NCBI RefSeq assembly: GCF_000687715.1
Contig: NZ_JHXD01000015.1
Location: forward strand, 24,668-88,667
Source: Xylanibacter ruminicola Ga6B6
Lineage (GTDB): Bacteria; Bacteroidota; Bacteroidia; Bacteroidales; Bacteroidaceae
Reading direction: 5' to 3'
Length of the DNA: 64,000 bases
Shown piece by piece: positions 23,933 to 34,057 of this stretch. A program made the translations under genes and the position numbers. Every line of letters begins with the position of its first letter. Positions within the stretch are counted from its first letter, which is position 1. A model generated the notes under the pieces. That model did no database searches. It saw only the letters and a program-made list of their open reading frames with translations, and was not told where the DNA came from.

Positions 23933-26653
23933 TTACTCTTCAACAGCAGCCTGGGCGGCAGCGAGGCGGGCGATGGGCACGCGGAATGGAGAGCAGCTAG
24001 CGTAGTTCATGCCAATCTTAGCGCAGAACTTAACTGAGCTGGGCTCACCACCATGCTCACCACAGATACCGCAACGCAGGTCAGGACGAACCTCACGACC
24101 CTCCTTAACGGCGAACTTGATGAGACGGCCAACACCCTTCTGGTCGAGAACCTGGAATGGGTCAACCTTCAGAATCTTCTTATCGAGGTAAACAGGCAGG
24201 AACGATGCGATATCGTCGCGGCTGTAACCGAAGGTCATCTGAGTAAGGTCGTTGGTACCGAATGAGAAGTACTGAGCCTCTGAAGCGATCAGATCGGCTG
24301 TGAGGGCAGCACGTGGAATCTCAATCATTGTACCAATCTCGAACTCAACCTCGATACCATACTCAGCGAATACCTCCTTAGCGGCATACTGGATAACCTC
24401 CTTCTGCTGCTTGAGCTCGTTGATAGTACCAATCAGAGGAACCATGATCTCAGGCATTGGGTTCTTACCCTCCTTCTTCAGCTCGCAAGCTGCAGAGAGG
24501 ATAGCCTTTGTCTGCATAGCGGTAATCTCAGGGAATGTGATACCCAGACGGCAACCACGGTGACCCAGCATTGGATTGTTCTCAGCGAGTGAGTCAACAC
24601 GGCGCTGAATCTCCTCCAGGCTTACGCCCATCTCCTTAGCCATGGTCTGCTGACCAGCCAGATCGTGGGGAACGAACTCGTGGAGAGGGGGATCGAGCAG
24701 ACGGATGTTAACGGGCAGACCGTCCATAGCCTCGAGAATACCTTTGAAGTCGGCCTTCTGGTAAGGCAGCAGCTTAGCAAGAGCCTTCTCACGTCCGGCA
24801 ACGCTGTCGGCCAGAATCATCTCACGCATAGCAACGATCTTCTGATCCTCGAAGAACATGTGCTCGGTACGTGTAAGACCGATACCCTTAGCACCGAAAG
24901 CGCGAGCTACCTGTGCATCGTGTGGAGTATCAGCATTGGTACGAACCTGCAGCTTGGTGTACTTGTCGCAGAGGTCCATCAGCTCCTTGAAGTCGCCAGA
25001 AAGCTCGGCAGCCTTGGTTGGAACCTCGCCAGCATATACCTGACCAGTTGTACCGTTCAGAGAGATGAAGTCGCCCTCCTTATATACAACACCGTCGATC
25101 TCAACGGTCTTATCCTTATAGCTTACATTCAGAGCACCTACACCTGATACGCAGCACTTACCCATACCACGAGCCACAACGGCAGCGTGAGATGTCATAC
25201 CACCACGAGCGGTGAGGATACCCTCGGCAGCAGCCATACCAGCCAGATCCTCAGGAGAGGTCTCGATACGTACGAGTACTACCTTGTGGCCATTCTCGTG
25301 CCACTCCTTAGCGTCGTCAGCGTGGAATACAATCTGACCGCAAGCAGCACCTGGAGAAGCGGGCAGACCCTGTGCAATTACCTTAGCAGCAGAGAGAGCC
25401 TTCTTATCGAATACGGGGTGCAACAGCTCGTCGAGCTTCTGAGGCTCGCAGCGCTGGATGGCAGTCTTCTCGTCGATCATACCCTCGTGGAGCAGGTCGA
25501 TAGCAATCTTAACCATAGCAGCACCTGTACGCTTACCGTTACGTGTCTGGAGGAACCAGAGCTTGCCCTCCTGTACGGTGAACTCCATATCCTGCATATC
25601 GTGATAGTGGTGCTCCAGCTTGTCCTGGATACCATTCAGCTCGGCATAGATCTCAGGCATAGCCTCCTCCATTGAAGGATACTTGGCTACGCGCTCCTCC
25701 TCAGAGATACCAGCGCGCTCAGCCCAACGCTGAGAACCAATCTTGGTAATCTGCTGTGGTGTGCGGATACCGGCAACCACGTCCTCACCCTGAGCGTTAA
25801 CCAGATACTCACCGTTGAACAGGTTTTCACCGTTAGCAGCATCGCGGCTGAAGCATACACCAGTAGCTGATGTATCGCCCATGTTACCGAATACCATTGC
25901 CATTACTGATACGGCTGTACCCCACTCGTCGGGGATTCCTTCCATCTTACGATACAGGATAGCGCGCTCGTTCATCCATGAACGGAACACAGCGCAGATA
26001 GCACCCCAGAGCTGCTCGATAGGATCGTTGGGGAAGTCCTTACCAGTGCGCTCCTTGATGGCAGCCTTGAACAGCTGAACCAGCTTCTTCAGGTCCTCAA
26101 CAGAGAGGTCCTTATCCAGAACAACACCGCTCTCCTTCTTAACCATTTCGATAATCTCCTCGAATGGATCGATATCAGTTTTATTTACGGGCTTCATCTC
26201 GAGTACAACATCGCCGTACATCTGTACGAAACGACGATAAGAGTCGTACACGAAGTGAGGATTGTTTGTCTTCTTAGCCATACCTTCGGCAACCTCGTCG
26301 TTCAAACCAAGGTTCAGGATGGTGTCCATCATACCAGGCATTGAGGCACGGGCACCAGAACGAACAGATACCAGCAGAGGATTCTGGGCATCGCCGAACT
26401 TACAGTTCATCAAATCTTCAATGTGCTTCACGGCAGCCATCACGTCGTCGTTCAGAAGCTCCATGATCTTCTGCTGACCAACCTGATAGTACTCATTACA
26501 ACAATCTGTGGTGATTGTGAAACCTGGAGGAACGGGAACACCAATATGGTTCATCTCGGCAAGGTTAGCACCCTTACCACCAAGTTCCTCACGCATCTTT
26601 GCGTTTCCTTCGGCCTTTCCATTACCGAAGAGGTAAACTCTTTTCTGACTCAT
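23933..26653 (-). CDS. ppdK: Pyruvate, phosphate dikinase
   Basis: This 906-residue cytosolic enzyme interconverts pyruvate, ATP and phosphate with PEP, AMP and PPi. The N-terminal ATP-grasp domain starts at GNGKAEGNAKMREELGGKGA. The phosphohistidine domain holds GGMTSHAAVVARGMGKCCV near residue 450. The C-terminal PEP/pyruvate barrel ends with RCGICGEHGGEPSS. Length and domain order are those of bacterial PPDK. It is monocistronic, convergent with the AAA/DUF4143 gene and divergent from rlmD. Confidence 0.97.
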   Translation of the reverse strand: MSQKRVYLFGNGKAEGNAKMREELGGKGANLAEMNHIGVPVPPGFTITTDCCNEYYQVGQQKIMELLNDDVMAAVKHIEDLMNCKFGDAQNPLLVSVRSGARASMPGMMDTILNLGLNDEVAEGMAKKTNNPHFVYDSYRRFVQMYGDVVLEMKPVNKTDIDPFEEIIEMVKKESGVVLDKDLSVEDLKKLVQLFKAAIKERTGKDFPNDPIEQLWGAICAVFRSWMNERAILYRKMEGIPDEWGTAVSVMAMVFGNMGDTSATGVCFSRDAANGENLFNGEYLVNAQGEDVVAGIRTPQQITKIGSQRWAERAGISEEERVAKYPSMEEAMPEIYAELNGIQDKLEHHYHDMQDMEFTVQEGKLWFLQTRNGKRTGAAMVKIAIDLLHEGMIDEKTAIQRCEPQKLDELLHPVFDKKALSAAKVIAQGLPASPGAACGQIVFHADDAKEWHENGHKVVLVRIETSPEDLAGMAAAEGILTARGGMTSHAAVVARGMGKCCVSGVGALNVSYKDKTVEIDGVVYKEGDFISLNGTTGQVYAGEVPTKAAELSGDFKELMDLCDKYTKLQVRTNADTPHDAQVARAFGAKGIGLTRTEHMFFEDQKIVAMREMILADSVAGREKALAKLLPYQKADFKGILEAMDGLPVNIRLLDPPLHEFVPHDLAGQQTMAKEMGVSLEEIQRRVDSLAENNPMLGHRGCRLGITFPEITAMQTKAILSAACELKKEGKNPMPEIMVPLIGTINELKQQKEVIQYAAKEVFAEYGIEVEFEIGTMIEIPRAALTADLIASEAQYFSFGTNDLTQMTFGYSRDDIASFLPVYLDKKILKVDPFQVLDQKGVGRLIKFAVKEGREVRPDLRCGICGEHGGEPSSVKFCAKIGMNYASCSPFRVPIARLAAAQAAVEE

Positions 26654-26826
26654 ACGTAATATTTATTTTTGTTGATGATAAATTATTTTTGATTAGATTC
26701 TGCAAAGATATTAAAATTCCATCAAATACACAAGAAAAAAAAACAAAAATTGCAAACTCGACCTTACATTTTTGTTTTTTTGGCACGGAATACGCATATA
26801 AACACCATTTTTTGATAAATATTTTG

Positions 26827-26834
26827 TAACTTTG
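26827..26834 (+). promoter_or_regulatory. Promoter -7 box of rlmD
   Basis: TAACTTTG followed by GCA fits the consensus and lies 20 bp before the rlmD ATG. Confidence 0.6.
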
Positions 26835-26854
26835 CAGCCAAATTAAGAAAGATT

Positions 26855-28306
26855 ATGGCAAGAAACAAGAAACCATTACCGCTCCTTGAGGGCGTGGTGA
26901 TTGAAGCTGTGGCTGCCGAGGGCAAATGTTTGTTCCACTGGAACGATCTGGTGGTGTTTGTGCCTTTCTGTGTGCCTGGCGACGTGTGCGATGTACAGAT
27001 TCGCCGCAAAAAACACTCCTTTGCCGAGGGCGAGGTTGTTAGATTTATAGAATTAAGTAAGGTACGCGCGACCCCCTTCTGCGCCCACTTCGGTGTGTGC
27101 GGTGGTTGCAAATGGCAGAACCTGCCTTACGAAGAGCAGCTTAAGTTTAAGCAGCAGCAGGTGTACGACCAGCTGCACCGCATTGGCAAGATAGAGTTGC
27201 CCGAGTTTATGCCTATCCTAGGAAGCGTACACACTCAGGCGTATCGTAACAAACTTGATTTCGGATGCGCCAACAAGCGCTATCTGACTAAGGAACAGAT
27301 TCAGACACTACCCAACGACGAGAGTCAAAGCTTGAAGGACGTACCCGCTATCGGATTCCACATCACAGGTGCTTTCGACAAAATACTGCCTATCGAGAAA
27401 TGCTGGTTGATGGACAATCTACAGAACGAGATCCGTAACGAGGCACGCGACTATGCGATGGCTAACGGTTTATCGTTCTTTGACCTGCGTGCCCAGGTAG
27501 GACTGCTGCGCGATATCATCATCCGCAACAGCGCCAGTGGCGAGTGGATGGTTATCTTCCAGTTCCACTACGACCGCACCTCGACCGAGGCGCTGGCCCA
27601 AAGCGAGGAACAGGCCAAGGGACTGCTGCAGCACATCGCCGACAAATTCCCACAGATAACCTCGCTGATGTATCTAGACAACCAGAAGTGCAACGATACC
27701 ATCGGCGACCAGGAGATATTGGTATTCAAGGGGATCGACCACATTTACGAGTTGATGGAGGACCTGAAGTTCAAGGTTGGCCCAAAGAGTTTCTACCAGA
27801 CCAACACCGAGCAGGCCTACCACCTGTACTCGGTTGCCCGAAATTTTGCCGGTCTTACCGGCAACGAGCTGGTTTACGACCTCTATACCGGTACAGGCAC
27901 CATTGCCAACTTTGTAGCCAAGAAGGCACGCAAGGTGATAGGTATCGAGTATGTGCCCGAAGCTATCGAGGATGCCAAGATCAACTCTGAAGTAAACAAG
28001 ATTGGCAACACACTGTTCTATGCAGGCGACATGAAGGATATTCTGACAGAAGAATTCATTGCCGAGCACGGACGTCCGGATGTGATTATTACCGACCCAC
28101 CACGTGCCGGTATGCACCCCGATGTGGTAAAAACTATTCTTGGAGCAGCACCAAAGCGCATTGTTTACGTAAGTTGCAACCCTGCCACTCAGGCTCGCGA
28201 TTTGCACGATCTCGACGTAGATTACCGCGTGGCAGCTGTTCAACCCGTTGATATGTTCCCCCACACACCACACGTTGAGAACGTGGTGCTGCTGGAGCGC
28301 AGATAA
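26855..28306 (+). CDS. rlmD: 23S rRNA (uracil-C5)-methyltransferase, RlmD type
   Basis: This 483-residue SAM-dependent enzyme methylates uracil in 23S rRNA. It has an N-terminal TRAM domain (residues 8-65), iron-sulphur cysteines in FCAHFGVCGGCKWQ, a SAM site LVYDLYTGTGTIANFVA near residue 345, and the catalytic VSCNPATQARDL near 430. The C-terminus VDMFPHTPHVENVVLLERR is the standard family ending. Bacteroidetes members are named RlmD by convention; the exact target base is not shown by sequence. Confidence 0.93.
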   Translation: MARNKKPLPLLEGVVIEAVAAEGKCLFHWNDLVVFVPFCVPGDVCDVQIRRKKHSFAEGEVVRFIELSKVRATPFCAHFGVCGGCKWQNLPYEEQLKFKQQQVYDQLHRIGKIELPEFMPILGSVHTQAYRNKLDFGCANKRYLTKEQIQTLPNDESQSLKDVPAIGFHITGAFDKILPIEKCWLMDNLQNEIRNEARDYAMANGLSFFDLRAQVGLLRDIIIRNSASGEWMVIFQFHYDRTSTEALAQSEEQAKGLLQHIADKFPQITSLMYLDNQKCNDTIGDQEILVFKGIDHIYELMEDLKFKVGPKSFYQTNTEQAYHLYSVARNFAGLTGNELVYDLYTGTGTIANFVAKKARKVIGIEYVPEAIEDAKINSEVNKIGNTLFYAGDMKDILTEEFIAEHGRPDVIITDPPRAGMHPDVVKTILGAAPKRIVYVSCNPATQARDLHDLDVDYRVAAVQPVDMFPHTPHVENVVLLERR

Positions 28307-28421
28307 AATAATTTGGGGCAAATACTTGGAAGTTTCAATATTTTTTCATATATTTGCCCCAAGTTTAACTAAAAACATTTTGACGAGCAACTACATTACT
28401 AATTTTTAAACTCATATTAAA

Positions 28422-29600
28422 ATGAAAAAGGTATTTTGGATGATGGCGCTTATGGCGTCGATGACAATCACAGCTAACGCCGAAAATCTGGTTGAAGCAA
28501 GTGATAATCTGGAGCCCTTATCAGATGCTGACGTAGCACTTCTTAACTCTATGGAGGCTACACAGCAGAAGGCTACCATCGAGGTACCCGCCTGGGTAAA
28601 CAACATCAAATTCAGCGGCTACGGCATGCTGCAGTATCAGGCCGAAGACAAGGATAATGCGCACAGCAATACATTTAATCTGCGTCTGGCCCGTTTCATC
28701 TTAGATGGTAAGATTGGCGATTTCGACTGGCGTGCCCAGATTCAGGGCACCAACGCTACCGGTCCTGGTCAGCCTACCGTACAGCTTGTCGACCTCTATG
28801 CTGAGTGGCGTAAGTATCCCGAGTTCAAGATTCGTGCAGGTCAGTTCAAGCGTGCCTTCACTTACGAGAACCCCACCCATCCCATCACACAGGGATGGCG
28901 TAGCTATGCCGACGTAATCAATAAGCTCTCTGCTTTTGGTGACCGTACTGGTGAGAAGTCGTCGGGTGGTCGTGATATCGGTATCCAGTTCTCGGGTGAT
29001 CTGTTCCCCAACGCCAATGGTCGCCGTGTATTCCACTATCAGCTGGGTATCTACAACGGTGAAGGTGTGAACCAGAAGGATATGGACAACCGTAAGGATA
29101 TCATCGGTGGTGCATGGATTATGCCTATTAAGGGCTTGCGCATCGGTGCCTTCGGATGGACAGGTAGCCGTGGTGGCATGCTGGATCCCAATACTGGCAA
29201 GACCATCAGCATTAAGAAAAACCGTTATGCCCTTTCAGCTGAGTACGACCTGAACGATTACACCTTCCGCGCTGAGTATATCCACAGCCAGGGTTGGGGT
29301 GCAAAGTCGCCTGGTAACAACGTACGCGAGATTGACTACAGCAAGGGTGATAAGGCCGATGGTTGGTACGTATTTGGTATCGTGCCCCTGGTTAAGAGCA
29401 AGCTCTACGCTAAGGCTCGTTATCAGACCTACCGTAATCAGAAGGAATGGGCCACATCAGTCAATCAGGTTGAGTGCGGTTTGAACTATCGCTTCACAAA
29501 GAATCTCGAGCTGCATGCTGAGTATTCACGCGTAAACGATCGTTCGTTGGCTAAGCACAACTACAACTTGTTCGACATGGAGCTCGACTTCAGATTCTGA
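28422..29600 (+). CDS. OprO/OprP-type porin
   Basis: The 392-residue outer-membrane protein starts with a signal peptide (MKKVFWMMALMASMTITANA). It continues with beta-strand-rich sequence, NNIKFSGYGMLQYQ and NLRLARFILDGKIGDFDWRAQ, typical of phosphate-selective porins O and P. The final residue is phenylalanine (MELDFRF), as in most outer-membrane barrels. The substrate is not known. Its 3' end overlaps the convergent flippase gene by 40 bp. The promoter is likely TATATTTG at 28349-28356. Confidence 0.9.
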   Translation: MKKVFWMMALMASMTITANAENLVEASDNLEPLSDADVALLNSMEATQQKATIEVPAWVNNIKFSGYGMLQYQAEDKDNAHSNTFNLRLARFILDGKIGDFDWRAQIQGTNATGPGQPTVQLVDLYAEWRKYPEFKIRAGQFKRAFTYENPTHPITQGWRSYADVINKLSAFGDRTGEKSSGGRDIGIQFSGDLFPNANGRRVFHYQLGIYNGEGVNQKDMDNRKDIIGGAWIMPIKGLRIGAFGWTGSRGGMLDPNTGKTISIKKNRYALSAEYDLNDYTFRAEYIHSQGWGAKSPGNNVREIDYSKGDKADGWYVFGIVPLVKSKLYAKARYQTYRNQKEWATSVNQVECGLNYRFTKNLELHAEYSRVNDRSLAKHNYNLFDMELDFRF

Positions 29601-31018
29601 AGCGCATAAAGAGCACTCGCCACAATAGCCACCATTTCTACCAACCAGTAGACCATGCCATCCAGAAAGATGGTGCAGGCATAGGCGAGGAAGCCAAACA
29701 AAAGCAATACGATTGCATATCGATATACGGCTGCCGACATACGGTAGCCGTATTTTTTATAGGCATAACCATTAATCATCAAGCACTCGAAAACATGAGC
29801 CAGCGTGATGGCAATACCAGTACCCAGCAAGCCCCAATACTGATAGCCTAACACTATCAACAGTACAAAAAACACAAAATAAGCAGTCTCGAGCATCAGA
29901 TAAGTCATCGAATAACCACGGGCCAACGTAATGTAAGCCACAGGCATTGTGAGCACCTTGAAAAACATGGCCAATGCTGCCACCTGCGCCATAGGCACTA
30001 CGGGTGCAAACTCGCTGGTGAAAAGATAAGGAATGAGTATCGGCAACAAAGCGATGAGGGCTGTAAGCATAGGCGCAACTATCAGCAGCGACACCTCCAT
30101 CTGGCGATTCACCGTAAGGTTGGTTGCCGCTATATCATGGTTAACAGCCGAGAGGCGCGGATAATAATCGGTATCCATTGCCGAGAACACCATACCGGCA
30201 TAGGTAATGGTAAGCATATAGCCGGCATTATACAAGCCTAGCACTTCCAAATCGCCCACCACATTCAGGTACGAGCGCACAAACATCTCGGCCCCGCTAC
30301 CCACAATGCCTGCCAACGTAAACGCCACACCCAAGCGAACCATCTCCATACCCTCACCCAGAATGCCTCGCGTGCCTCGTAGCTGCAACGGGAAGATGCG
30401 CCACGAGAACCATAACGTGGCACACATGGTAACGAATGCCATCAGCACTATTACCGGTACGATACCAGCCTGGCCGAACATATAATAAATGGGTATAGTA
30501 ATGGCTAACGACGCCAAGGCGGCAACGATTTGCACCAAAGCCAAGGCCCCCAGCTTTCGCACACTTTTCAGAATAGCTGTTTCGCCACCCGTAACAGCCA
30601 GCATACCAATGGCAGGCGCCAACAGTACAAAATGCAAGGTGTGATTGCCCCACGAGAAGGTGGCATTACTGAAAAACGGACCTAAAACCACACATATCAG
30701 CATGCCCAGCAAAGCGGTAAGCAAGCACCAGCCACGCACCACTTTTACATAGTGGGCGGTGTGCTCAGTATCGCCAGCATCGTAGTATTCCGATATATGG
30801 CGCACCGCACTCATGGCAATACCTAAGTTGGTGGCCTGCGATATAAGCTGAACCGTGGTATTAAAGAGCGACACCAAGCCCATGCCACCAGGACCTAGAA
30901 GCATGGCCACGAATTTATTGCGCACAAGACCTATCAACACATTCAGGCCTTGCACCCCGCCAAATACACCCGTGTATTTCAGCACGTGACTATAACTCTC
31001 GTCGCGCTCTTCGTTCAT
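29561..31018 (-). CDS. O-antigen/polysaccharide flippase (Wzx-like)
   Basis: This 485-residue polytopic protein resembles O-antigen translocases of the MATE/MOP superfamily. It starts YTGVFGGVQGLNVLIGLVRN and has about twelve to fourteen predicted membrane segments. It should move lipid-linked sugar units across the inner membrane. Four glycosyltransferase genes lie just beyond, three starting from a divergent promoter at 31078-31085. Minus-strand TACTTTTG near 31039-31046 is its likely promoter. The last 40 bp overlap the porin gene tail to tail. Confidence 0.88.
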   Translation of the reverse strand: MNEERDESYSHVLKYTGVFGGVQGLNVLIGLVRNKFVAMLLGPGGMGLVSLFNTTVQLISQATNLGIAMSAVRHISEYYDAGDTEHTAHYVKVVRGWCLLTALLGMLICVVLGPFFSNATFSWGNHTLHFVLLAPAIGMLAVTGGETAILKSVRKLGALALVQIVAALASLAITIPIYYMFGQAGIVPVIVLMAFVTMCATLWFSWRIFPLQLRGTRGILGEGMEMVRLGVAFTLAGIVGSGAEMFVRSYLNVVGDLEVLGLYNAGYMLTITYAGMVFSAMDTDYYPRLSAVNHDIAATNLTVNRQMEVSLLIVAPMLTALIALLPILIPYLFTSEFAPVVPMAQVAALAMFFKVLTMPVAYITLARGYSMTYLMLETAYFVFFVLLIVLGYQYWGLLGTGIAITLAHVFECLMINGYAYKKYGYRMSAAVYRYAIVLLLFGFLAYACTIFLDGMVYWLVEMVAIVASALYALQNLKSSSMSNKL

Positions 31019-31090
31019 AATTCCTTAAAAACAAACGCAAAAGTAAGCAAATTATTACGATTATCCAAATAAATTTGTAACTTTGTGCCC

Positions 31091-31966
31091 ATGAAACTGA
31101 GTATCATCATCCCTGTTTATCGCACAGAAGCCACGCTCCACAGATGTGTTGAGAGCGTGCTCAACCAGAATCTCGACGATTTTGAGGTGATACTCGTTGA
31201 CGACGGATCGCCCGACAACAGTCCGCAGATATGCGACGACTGGGCAGCGAAAGATGCACATATCCGGGTTATCCACAAGCCGAACGGAGGCTTGAGCAAT
31301 GCACGTAATGCAGGGTTGGATAAGGCCCAGGGTGATTATATCACCTTTGTAGATTCTGATGATTACATCGCAGCCAACACCTATGCCCCTTTACTTCAGT
31401 GTATGGAGGATGCCGACCTGTTGGAATACTCTATTGCCAACCGCCTGTCGCTCCCCGACTGCATTTATACAGATGCTCAGAAATACTGGCTCCAAGGTCA
31501 AGCCTATCGTCACACCTACGCTTGTAACAAAATCTATAAGAAATCGCTTTTCTGCAATATAAGATATCCTGAAGATAAGGTATTCGAGGATGTTTACACG
31601 CTCCCCCATCTGCTCGAGGCTGCAAAGACAATCAGAACCTGCAGCCAAGGATACTATCACTATTGTTATAATCCGCAGAGCATTACAGCAAATGCCAATG
31701 GCAAACAATTGGAGATGCTATTGGATGCACACTTGAATAGCGGAATGCCAATAGACGACAGCTACTACCTATACCTGCTGAATATCCAGATCGACGTATG
31801 GGAACGACTTGGAGGCGACATCAAACTACCTTTCAGGAACGTCCATCACCAAGCATTCAGAGGTACCCAAAAGCTAAAAGCGATAACTAACAATATTTTG
31901 GGAATAAAAATAATATGCATCATCAGCAAATTCCTACACCAGTTCAGGCAGCCCAGCCGTTGGTAA
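31091..31966 (+). CDS. Glycosyltransferase family 2
   Basis: The 291-residue protein has the GT-A fold start MKLSIIIPVYRTEATLHRCV, EVILVDDGSPDNS, and the metal-binding DxD in TFVDSDDYI. It should add a sugar to a lipid-linked glycan at the cytosolic membrane face. The -7 box TAACTTTG (31078-31085) ends only 5 nt before the ATG, so the mRNA may be nearly leaderless. The gene overlaps the next one by 52 bp, which is long and may couple translation. Confidence 0.88.
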   Translation: MKLSIIIPVYRTEATLHRCVESVLNQNLDDFEVILVDDGSPDNSPQICDDWAAKDAHIRVIHKPNGGLSNARNAGLDKAQGDYITFVDSDDYIAANTYAPLLQCMEDADLLEYSIANRLSLPDCIYTDAQKYWLQGQAYRHTYACNKIYKKSLFCNIRYPEDKVFEDVYTLPHLLEAAKTIRTCSQGYYHYCYNPQSITANANGKQLEMLLDAHLNSGMPIDDSYYLYLLNIQIDVWERLGGDIKLPFRNVHHQAFRGTQKLKAITNNILGIKIICIISKFLHQFRQPSRW

Positions 31967-32916
31967 CCTTCATTGTTACCTATTACAATCTGCCAGTTCA
32001 GATGTTGTGCGAGTGTGTCGACAGCATCTTGGCATTATCGTTGTCTGAAAGCGAACGTGAGATCATCATCATCGACGACGGCTCAGAAGTCAGTCCTATG
32101 AATGCACTGATGAAGTATGGCGACGATATCGTCTATATCCGCCAGCATCATCAAGGTGTAAGTGTGGCCCGTAACACAGCCCTGCATATGGCTAAAGGAG
32201 CGTTTATCCAGATTGTTGATGGCGACGATGTTCTGATAAAAGAGCCCTATGAGCAATGTTTGGATATTGCCAGGAGCCATCCCGACGCAGAAATCATCGT
32301 GTTCGACTTCAGCACCACTCCCACTATGGTCACTGTTTCCAAAGATGATGTCAAGCAGCTTTCGGGAGTCGCCTATCTTAGCAACCACAACATTCAAGGT
32401 TGCATCTGGTGTAAGCTTTTCCGACAATCGGTACGAAGTCAGTTAGAGTTTACGCCTGGCATCTGTTATGGCGAAGACGAGGAATTCACTCCCCAATTGA
32501 TATTAAGGGCCGAGGTGGTTTATCTCACACCTTACAAGGCTTACTACTACCGCCAGCATAAGGATTCTGCCATCCAGCGACACGACGAGAGCAGCAAGGA
32601 AAAGCGTCTGAACGATAATCTTCAAGTAATACGTCATCTGCAGTTGCTGGCCGACCGCATGCCTTACAACGATCGTCTTGCCATGAATCGCCGTGTGGCC
32701 CAACTCACGATGGATTATATCTATAACGTCATCATGTTATACCATTCACCAAAGGTACTCAACACTACTGTCAATACCCTGCGCCAATACGGGCTCTTCC
32801 CCTTACCCAATCACGACTATACCACCAAATACACTTGGTTCCGCAGGATCACCAGCACCAGTATTGGGCGCACTTTGCTATTGCACACCCTGCCTTTAAT
32901 CAATAAAGAACGATGA
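31915..32916 (+). CDS. Glycosyltransferase family 2
   Basis: This 333-residue GT2 enzyme has VTFIVTYYNLPVQML, EIIIIDDGSEVSP and the DxD-like IVDGDDVLI. The GT-A domain covers residues 15-240; the rest is helical. The ATG at 31915 lies inside the preceding gene; an alternative start after that gene's stop would remove the first beta strand, so the overlap is probably real. The stop overlaps the next gene by ATGA. Donor and acceptor are unknown. Confidence 0.86.
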   Translation: MHHQQIPTPVQAAQPLVTFIVTYYNLPVQMLCECVDSILALSLSESEREIIIIDDGSEVSPMNALMKYGDDIVYIRQHHQGVSVARNTALHMAKGAFIQIVDGDDVLIKEPYEQCLDIARSHPDAEIIVFDFSTTPTMVTVSKDDVKQLSGVAYLSNHNIQGCIWCKLFRQSVRSQLEFTPGICYGEDEEFTPQLILRAEVVYLTPYKAYYYRQHKDSAIQRHDESSKEKRLNDNLQVIRHLQLLADRMPYNDRLAMNRRVAQLTMDYIYNVIMLYHSPKVLNTTVNTLRQYGLFPLPNHDYTTKYTWFRRITSTSIGRTLLLHTLPLINKER

Positions 32917-34004
32917 AGATACTACTGGTTGGCGAATATAGCAATGTTCACGCCACGCTGGCCGAAGCACTGCGGCAGTTGGGGCATCAGGTCACCGTTG
33001 TATCCAATGGCGACTTCTTCAAGGATTACCCGCGCGATATCGATGTGGCACGCAAACCTGGCAAACTCGGAGGCATTCAGTTGATGCTAAAACTCTACGC
33101 CCTGCTCCCCCAATTGCAAGGCTACGATGTGGTGCAGCTCATCAACCCGATGTTCTTCGAACTGAAGGCCGAACGCCTCTTCTGGTTCTACCGCTATCTG
33201 CGCAAGCACAACAAGCGCCTGTTCCTTGGTGCCTTTGGTATGGATTATTATTGGGTTCACACATGTACATTCGAAAAGCCGCTACGCTATAGTGACTTCA
33301 ATATCGGCGACAAGGTGCGTACCGATGCCGAGGCCACTTACTATCAGCACGATTGGCTTGGCACAACCAAAGAGCGGCTCAACAAGATGATAGCCCAAGA
33401 TTGCGACGGCATCATTGCCGGTCTCTACGAATATTGGGCCTGCTACCAGCCCCAGTTTGCCCATAAAACATGCTTTATCCCCTTCCCTATCCGCATGCCT
33501 GCGGAGAGTTGCACGGTCAGATGTGACACATCAAAAACCATCATCTTTATCGGCATTAATCGCCAGCGCTCTGCCTATAAGGGCACCGACATCATGCTTC
33601 AGGCAGCCATCGATGTCGCATCGAAGCATCCCGATAAGATGCAGTTGGTAAAGGTAGAATCGGTTCCATTTGCACAATATCAGAAACTGATGGAAGGCAG
33701 CGATGCCATACTCGACCAGCTCTATGCTTACACCCCATCCATGAACCCCTTATTGGCCATGTCGAAGGGCATTATCTGCATTGGTGGTGGTGAGCCCGAG
33801 AACTACGGGATTATCAACGAAAACGAGCTACGCCCCATCATCAACGTAGCACCAACTTACGATAGTGTTTTTCACGAGCTTGAACAATTGGTACTTAACC
33901 CCGATCGCATTCCCGAACTGAAACGCCAAAGCGTGGAATACGTACGTAAGCACCACGATTACCAGAAAGTAGCCCGCCAATACCTTGATTTCTGGACAAA
34001 ATAA
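32913..34004 (+). CDS. Glycosyltransferase family 4-like protein
   Basis: The 363-residue protein has a GT-B style layout. MKILLVGEYSNVHATLAEAL starts the first Rossmann domain. The second starts near KTIIFIGINRQRSAYKGTDI and holds the nucleotide-sugar region AYTPSMNPLLAMSKGIICIGGGEPENYG. It is the last gene of the three-gene transferase operon and is followed by a strong terminator. Its sugar is unknown. Confidence 0.85.
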   Translation: MKILLVGEYSNVHATLAEALRQLGHQVTVVSNGDFFKDYPRDIDVARKPGKLGGIQLMLKLYALLPQLQGYDVVQLINPMFFELKAERLFWFYRYLRKHNKRLFLGAFGMDYYWVHTCTFEKPLRYSDFNIGDKVRTDAEATYYQHDWLGTTKERLNKMIAQDCDGIIAGLYEYWACYQPQFAHKTCFIPFPIRMPAESCTVRCDTSKTIIFIGINRQRSAYKGTDIMLQAAIDVASKHPDKMQLVKVESVPFAQYQKLMEGSDAILDQLYAYTPSMNPLLAMSKGIICIGGGEPENYGIINENELRPIINVAPTYDSVFHELEQLVLNPDRIPELKRQSVEYVRKHHDYQKVARQYLDFWTK

Positions 34005-34038
34005 AAAAGCTCCACATTTCTGTGGAGCTCATTTTTTG
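34003..34038. terminator. Bidirectional terminator after the glycosyltransferase operon
   Basis: AGCTCCAC (34009-34016) pairs with GTGGAGCT (34022-34029), flanked by A6 and T6. The stop codon of the GT4 gene lies at its left edge and rpsP converges from the right. Confidence 0.85.
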
Positions 34039-34057
34039 TCTTCTGCTATTATCAAGC

